Origin: Gremmenia infestans
Taxonomy: Eukaryota; Ascomycota; Leotiomycetes; Helotiales; Hamatocanthoscyphaceae
Length of the DNA: 64,000 bases
Assembly (NCBI GenBank): GCA_032629725.1
Contig: JAFEVB010000007.1
Coordinates: 1,426,001 to 1,490,000, forward strand
Direction of reading: 5' to 3'
Notes under the pieces: model-generated
What the model was told of the DNA's origin: nothing
The model's database searches: none
What the model saw: only the letters and a program-made list of their open reading frames with translations
Shown: positions 58,818 through 64,000 of the stretch, one piece after another
How positions within the stretch are numbered: position 1 is the stretch's first letter
Layout of the letters: every line of letters begins with the position of its first letter
Position numbers and translations under genes: made by a program

Positions 58818-60441
58818 CTAGATCAGACCGGCACGAGCAGCTTCTCCCCCGCCCTCTTCGAGTACCTCTTCCATACGGGCTTTGCCTCGACCAATACCGC
58901 CCTCACCAACTCCCATTCTCCTCGCTACGTATCGTTGTGCCACAACCCCTACGCCCAAGCTTAGTAGCTCTTCCACCCATTCAGCGACCCATTCCCTGGG
59001 ATCAACACCACCACTCTCAATAATCTCAGCGATTTCCTCTGGTAAGTTGGGGTTAGGGACTGGCTCGCCCTCTCGTCCGAAGAAGCTGGTCTTTTGATGG
59101 GTAGGCGAGGTAGATGAAGCAGGTGTCAAGGGAGATGGAGCATCAAGCCATTTAACCCACTTTGCCGGAATGGATTGGGTGACAGTGTGGAAGGTGATGC
59201 TGTGCACAGGATCATGCAAGTATAGCGCAAAGGAAACAAGCTCATCAGGCGTATCTTTCTCCTGCACAGCACTCTCCTCTTCCTTCTCTTTAGCCGGGCC
59301 CTGGAACAGATCCTCCGGCGCATCGTGTGAAATTGCTTGCACCGCCAAGAAGATATCGCTGCTTCGGACTGGATTTGATTCGCTGAGGTTCTCTGTTGCG
59401 CGCTGCGCAGCTAATTCGAGTCCGCCGTGCGAAGTAAAGTACTCGTTGGAATATGCTTCAGCGCTCACGCGGACGAGCTTGGTGCCTTCGATAAGACCTT
59501 TCACGGATCCTAGATCACGATGCTCATTATGTTGTCTCCACCATGGGCCATCACTCCAGCCACCACTGCCTCCTGTATAACCGGCTTCTGAATTGCGGCG
59601 TGCTGTTGCCTCGTGGCCACGTTGAATGACGAGAAGGTCCCCGCCTTCTACTTGGGCCATGACGCGGGAGAAGGTCGAGTATATGAGGGGATCGAGGGAA
59701 GGATAGCCGATGAAGTCATGAGTGATGTGGATTTGAAGTCGCTCATGGGAGGAAATGGGAGGGGCAAGTGTATGAAGGATGTTTGTAAACGTTGGTAGTG
59801 CTCGGGAGCGAAGTTCACCACCTGGGGGAATTAGCAGATGAGATTGAGGCCATTCACATTCACTTACCCAGGCCTCTAAGAGCCCCAACATTTCCTTTCA
59901 CTTGTTCAGCCCATCGCTTCGCCTCTTCATTCTGTTGGATCTCCTTGACTGCAGCTTCGGCTGTCTTGACTGCAGCACTTGCTGTTGCGAAAATGCCTCC
60001 CCACCAGCCACCACCGGCTTCAACAGGAGCAGCCTCTGCTGGCTGAGCAACTGGGTGCTTCTTCTCCGCTTCTTGGAGATCGCAGCTCGTAGCTGAAGGT
60101 GTAAAGCTGGTATGGAAAGATCGAGTGCTATCAACCGACTTTCTGGCTGCCGAGGCCTTCTCCTCACTCGTCCGTGTTGAACCAGCAGGTGGTGGTGTAG
60201 CTGTGTTGGTGCGTCTGATAGACTGGACGCGAGGAGTATGAGGCCTACTTGGGGCCTTTTGAGCTCCGAGATTCTCGAGTTCGTCAAGCAAGTCCTGCTC
60301 TGATTGAGCGGAAGCTGTCTTTGCGGCCTTGGAAGCTCCCTTGGAGGTAGCTTGGGCCTTGACTTCGTCCTCACCAAGTCCTTCAAGGAGCTTGTTCAAG
60401 TCGTCGTCAGAAGGGGCAACCTTGGACTTTTTGGTGGCCAT
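58818..60441 (-). CDS. MTC1: Maintenance of telomere capping protein 1 (MTC1)
   Basis: Two exons, complement(join(58818..59821,59868..60441)), 525 residues; intron 46 nt, GTAAGT...CCCCAG. The N-terminus MATKKSKVAPSDDDLNKLLE, with DLLDELENLG shortly after, is the family pattern, as is GGGWWGGIFATASAAVKTAE before the intron. The second part has the conserved ISSHERLQIHITHDFIGYPS, VMAQVEGGDLLVIQRGHEAT and HDPVHSITFHTVTQSIPAKW. It ends with an Arg/Gly/Glu-rich helix. In yeast, MTC1 loss is synthetic with a cdc13 telomere-capping mutant, and the protein is found with COPI vesicles; the real biochemical role is unknown. Assignment to the family is strong. Confidence 0.9.
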
Positions 60442-61027
60442 ATTGACGACAATTGTTCGGTGAGTTTAGAATTTTGATATTGTATTATTCAAGTGTTGTT
60501 TTGTATACGGTCGATCTAAAGTGGTCTATTATTGTGGAATATGTGGTACCCGTACGGGGGTATTCGATGCAGCTTGTTTCGGCGCTAAGGATGAGGCTGG
60601 GCGGTGATTGGTGTCGTGGCATGCTGCACAGGACAGGACAGCACAGGCACAGGACACAGGACGCTAAAGCCCCAGACCAGAGAACTGAATAATAATGGCG
60701 GTGCGGTACCGTACTGAGTGTAAGAGTATTCACTTTGGCCGACAACAATAACAACTATCTTAATCCGGCAGGATCTGTACTGTCCGCCTCAATTCATTGT
60801 TTGCTGCTACTTCTTGCTCAAACTCTCCACTCATACCTACATACTCCACTTTCCCGTCGTCCCGTTGCCTCTTCCCCCATCTGGGCGGCCCTTTCTACAA
60901 ACTCTTTGCATATACGCACTTGTCGTGAGACAAACTGTGTCCATTTTACAGATCACCCCACAACGCCATCTACACTTTCCTACCATAATCAGCGTCTTCG
61001 AAAAAGTCTCCTGCATCATCTCACATT
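60442..61027. promoter_or_regulatory. Divergent promoter MTC1 / C2HC-AT-hook gene
   Basis: 586 bp between divergent start codons. A CAGGACAG/CACAGG-type repeat occurs at about 60627-60662. No gene is supported. Confidence 0.45.
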
Positions 61028-63708
61028 ATGGCAAGAATCAAGACCCGGCCTGTTACTGCACATGACTCTCCGGAGACCTTGGAGGCTGGGACATCAGTCA
61101 ATGCAAATTTCTCGACCAAGACCCCTTTAGAATCAGTCTCTTCTTCCACAGCCTCGTTGATATGTCCGCATTGTTGTGATACATTTCCAGGCTTGTCGAT
61201 TAAGGTTTGTTTGTTCTTCTGCGCCCCCGTTCGCAATCGCTGCTGGGCTCATCCATTGACTTAATACTACAGGATTACCGCCATCACGTGAATTCATGCA
61301 CTGGACCCAGCACTGCAATCACATATGATGATAATGATGATGACAGTTCACGCAGTTCTTCGCTGACTCCGCCACCTGATTCTCCCTCAGTCGCAGCATT
61401 TAATAACAATACTATTACTGTTGACGCCTCAAGACTGCTGGGTGGAAAACATTCGTCTCGTGTTACATCCATCGAGGTCAACGGCCATTCTCCGGCAAAT
61501 GGCATTCTTCATAAGGACAATCTCGACCGCGCCATTCGTGCTTATATTAATCCACGGACGGAATTTGCTTATTATGACAAGGTCGACGATCGAGAAACAT
61601 CAATTGCGACCCGCAGAAACTCCGAGGAGCCGGAAGACTCAAAATCTTCCGCCGATCCCGTCCCTGAAGGTCTCAATGAAGACAAAACCGACGTTAAGAT
61701 TCGATACCCTTTCCCTAAATTTAGTCCTCTCGATGTCTTTGAAAGTTATCTTGGGTGCCATGAAGATCTGTCTTACGAGGACCTCTATCGTCGGACATCC
61801 AACGTGACCGTTGTCCTTGTCGACTATCAAAAGGAATGGGAGACTATTGGAAAGGAGATTGATGACCATGAGGCATACACAAAAGCACAGGCCAAGATTG
61901 CCGCAGATAGGACAAAGGCAATTGAAGAGGAGAAAACGAAAGCGGAAGATCAGAAATACCTTGAGATTGGCCAGACCTACAAAACGGAGCTCAGACTTAG
62001 CAGAAGTGACTGGGATAGATGGCTGGAAGAGCAGCAAGCCCTCTTTCCAGATCAGAGCGACATACATGAATGTCTTCGAAATCTCAGAAACCCTACTTTC
62101 TTGCAGGGAGTGCACAAGCGACAGAAAGTATCGAAAGCGGATAATATCGATTTGGCGAACAAACCCATCCTTCAAGAGAGAATTACCAAAGAGGAAGTTG
62201 CTGGGGAGAAACGCAAGAGATATGGAAAGCTTTTAGACCAAACCACTTTTGATGACATGAAGCATGCTGATGCCTACGGATTCAATTATTCTTCGCAGCT
62301 ACACCATGTTGGCAATCAGCCTCAGCCATATCTAAACGATAAAGTCAAATCCAGAGGCCCTGTTTTCGAAGAGGGTCGTGGTGGTCGGAGTCAGCGAACC
62401 GTCGCAAAGAGGTCATATGATGCTGACAAAAGTGTCACGCCTGAAACGGACGAAGAGGAACTACCCGCAAAACGTGCACGTAAGGCTAGGAACCTCGATG
62501 CTACTCTTGACTTTCAGGCGCGGCCACGAACATCACCGCAGAGCCGCGGTGGGACACCAGCAGTCAGGGTATTTCCCTCTGGAAAGCGGGTTGGTCGACC
62601 ACCAACGAAGTCAAAGCTCAAGGAGTTCCAGATCCCACCGCCATCCACGAGCCCCACTTTGGAAAATGGTACGGCTCCCCGAAAACTTGCACCAAGGCAA
62701 GAGGAAGCGCTTCACGAATCTGTTGAAAACCTCGTCAATCATGTTCAGCCACGTCGTACACGTGGCAAATCTACAGGGTTTGACGACTCGTCGAAATCCA
62801 CCTCAGCGGCGACTTCTCGACCATCGACTTCGTCTTCCCATGAACAAAGAGGAAGAAAGGTTGAATCTAATAACACTGAGCCAGACACTCTAGTTGTCGA
62901 AGGTCCCCCTTCGGTCACGCCTCTTCCTCCTCTCGTTGCTACTAAGAGCAGGAAACGGAAGGTCAAGGAAGAGGAGATTGATGAATCACTTCTAGATGCA
63001 GAGCAACTCGAGGCCCTTCGTAAGAAGCGAATAAAGTCTCATAAACTCTCTGAAAGTCTTAGGAAGCGATGGGAGAAGGGAGAAATGGCCACTGCAATGG
63101 AGAGTAGGAAGGCTACGAATGCCAAGAAGAAGGCCGCCAAGTTGGAGGCTAAACAAGTACAAGAGGGGGCAGTCGGAGGCTACCAGCAGCCATTTCCAAT
63201 GCCTTCAGCCATTGTCCCAAATAACTACCCCGTACAGCACCCAGCACATGGTCACCCGCCAGTACAAGAACAGTTTCAGTTGCAATCCCAGGCCCCCGCA
63301 CCAATACTACCACAACCAGAAACACCAATTCCAACCCCAACGGATCCCGGGCCCTCAAAACGCAACAAACCATCAAGTTCGCGCAAAACATCAGCAGCGA
63401 AGGGGAAAAAGTCCGCTGCCATACAAGCCCCCGCACCACCACCAGCCAGAGGTCCAAGCAAACGAGCCCGGCGCCCAACACAACTCATCCTCGACTCTAA
63501 CGTATTGGATGATGACGATGACGATGACGATGATGAAGATGAAGAGCTGAAGATGCAGTTCAGGCGTGAGAGCGAATACGACCGATACCAAGCCTTGACA
63601 TCCCCCGGCAGTCCCATGCAATTGGGCAAACGACTTCGCAAGAACAGGATGGATCTCACGCAGGCAATGGACTCGCCGGAGGACGATGATGATAACTACT
63701 CTTCTTAG
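61028..63708 (+). CDS. Nuclear protein with C2HC-type finger and AT-hook, function unknown
   Basis: Two exons, join(61028..61204,61273..63708), 870 residues; intron GTTTGT...CTACAG. Splicing builds a short zinc-finger-like motif, LICPHCCDTFPGLSIK plus DYRHHVNSC, a possible C2HC finger. A conserved-looking region follows (PFPKFSPLDVFESYLG, DRWLEEQQALFPD), then long basic disordered parts. GKRVGRPPTKSK is a good AT-hook. A Lys/Arg/Ala helix (HKLSESLRKRWEKGEMATAM) and a Pro-rich stretch lead to an Asp run encoded by GATGAC repeats and the end GKRLRKNRMDLTQ...DDDDNYSS. I do not recognise the family; chromatin or DNA association is inferred. The frame remains open after the stop. Confidence 0.82.
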
Positions 63709-63945
63709 AAGGCGGGGCAGCATATCAATCAGAGGCCATTGAGCGAGCGCATCAACTTTCAGACTCTAAGACGTTTGGGAACGCGTGCACGCCAGAGCGG
63801 AAGCGATCGCGAGCTGGTGATGCATTCTTCCAATGATCAAGAAAACGATGATTGGGAATCGAGGAAACTCACAACCATCCAAAACGTCTTATCGCCAGTT
63901 TACGCCGCGAAGCGGGTCCGCAAGCCGCGGATGGATCTTTGGTGA
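63709..63945 (+). other. In-frame open extension after the stop of the preceding gene
   Basis: After TAG at 63706-63708 the same frame stays open for 79 codons to TGA at 63943. It ends SPVYAAKRVRKPRMDLW, which echoes the end of the upstream frame (SPMQLGKRLRKNRMDL). It could be read through the stop. Alternatively it could be an alternative last exon via an intron 63502-63708 (GTATTG...TCTTAG, 207 nt), which keeps frame and removes the stop. Neither is proven. Confidence 0.4.
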
Positions 63946-64000
63946 TGGCAATTAGGGTTAGAGATAATGGGAAAATGGGATAGCGATAGACATAGTGATG

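Noticed and set aside
1..64000. Search by eye for CRISPR arrays, insertion sequences, biosynthetic clusters and intact transposase genes
   Set aside because: None seen; the gene content is dispersed housekeeping and accessory eukaryotic genes.

Overview
This is a protein-coding window from a filamentous ascomycete (Pezizomycotina). The evidence is short spliceosomal introns of about 40-170 nt with GTATGT/GTAAGT/GTACGT donors and CTAAC/CTGAC branch sites, long intergenic spaces carrying dispersed TACCTACC/GGTAGGTA words, and filamentous-fungal families (GH72 GEL/GAS with X8, Zn2Cys6 activator, RCR, DUF7514, FcyB-type permease, Srk1/RCK2 kinase). A Leotiomycetes/Helotiales origin is my guess and is not proven. 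Exon boundaries below were read by eye from splice sites and reading-frame continuity.

Layout. 0-6.7 kb: 3' part of a GPI-anchored beta-1,3-glucanosyltransferase, an unrecognised Pro/Ser-rich protein, UTP11 (SSU processome) and a twin-CX9C CMC1-type protein in a head-to-head pair. 6.7-9.5 kb: AT-rich gene-poor spacer holding one tRNA-Tyr(GUA) gene. 9.5-21.6 kb: cyclophilin H, a membrane RING-H2 ligase, a GPALPP/DUF3752 protein and, divergent from it, VPS8 of CORVET. 21.8-25.9 kb: an amidohydrolase and a divergent Zn2Cys6 activator, a plausible regulator-enzyme pair. 26.8-33.5 kb: an RCR chitin-regulation protein, an unknown protein, alanyl-tRNA synthetase with two possible starts, and RPP1 (RNase P/MRP). 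33.7-41.4 kb: secreted Ala/Ser-rich protein, DUF1295 membrane protein, GFA-domain protein, FcyB-type purine-cytosine permease. 41.4-46.2 kb: gene-free stretch with an inverted repeat and a diverged direct repeat. 46.2-55.6 kb: PPxY arrestin, DUF7514 protein, a possible broken micro-ORF, Srk1/RCK2-type kinase. 58.8-64 kb: MTC1 and a nuclear C2HC/AT-hook protein whose frame stays open after its stop.

Themes are RNA and translation housekeeping (UTP11, CypH, AlaRS, RPP1, tRNA-Tyr), membrane traffic and permease turnover (VPS8, arrestin, RING ligase, RCR, permease) and the cell wall (GAS/GEL, RCR). Apart from divergent pairs I see no operon-like organisation.

The most unusual object is the tRNA-Tyr gene at 8400-8549. 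Besides the normal anticodon-loop intron it carries a second insertion of 61 nt in the T arm. The insertion has all the marks of a small spliceosomal intron (GTATGT ... CTAAC ... ACAG), and removing it restores a complete cloverleaf. Also worth checking are two cases where the frame continues past a stop (52033 and 63708) and the 35-bp inverted repeat near 43.6 kb.
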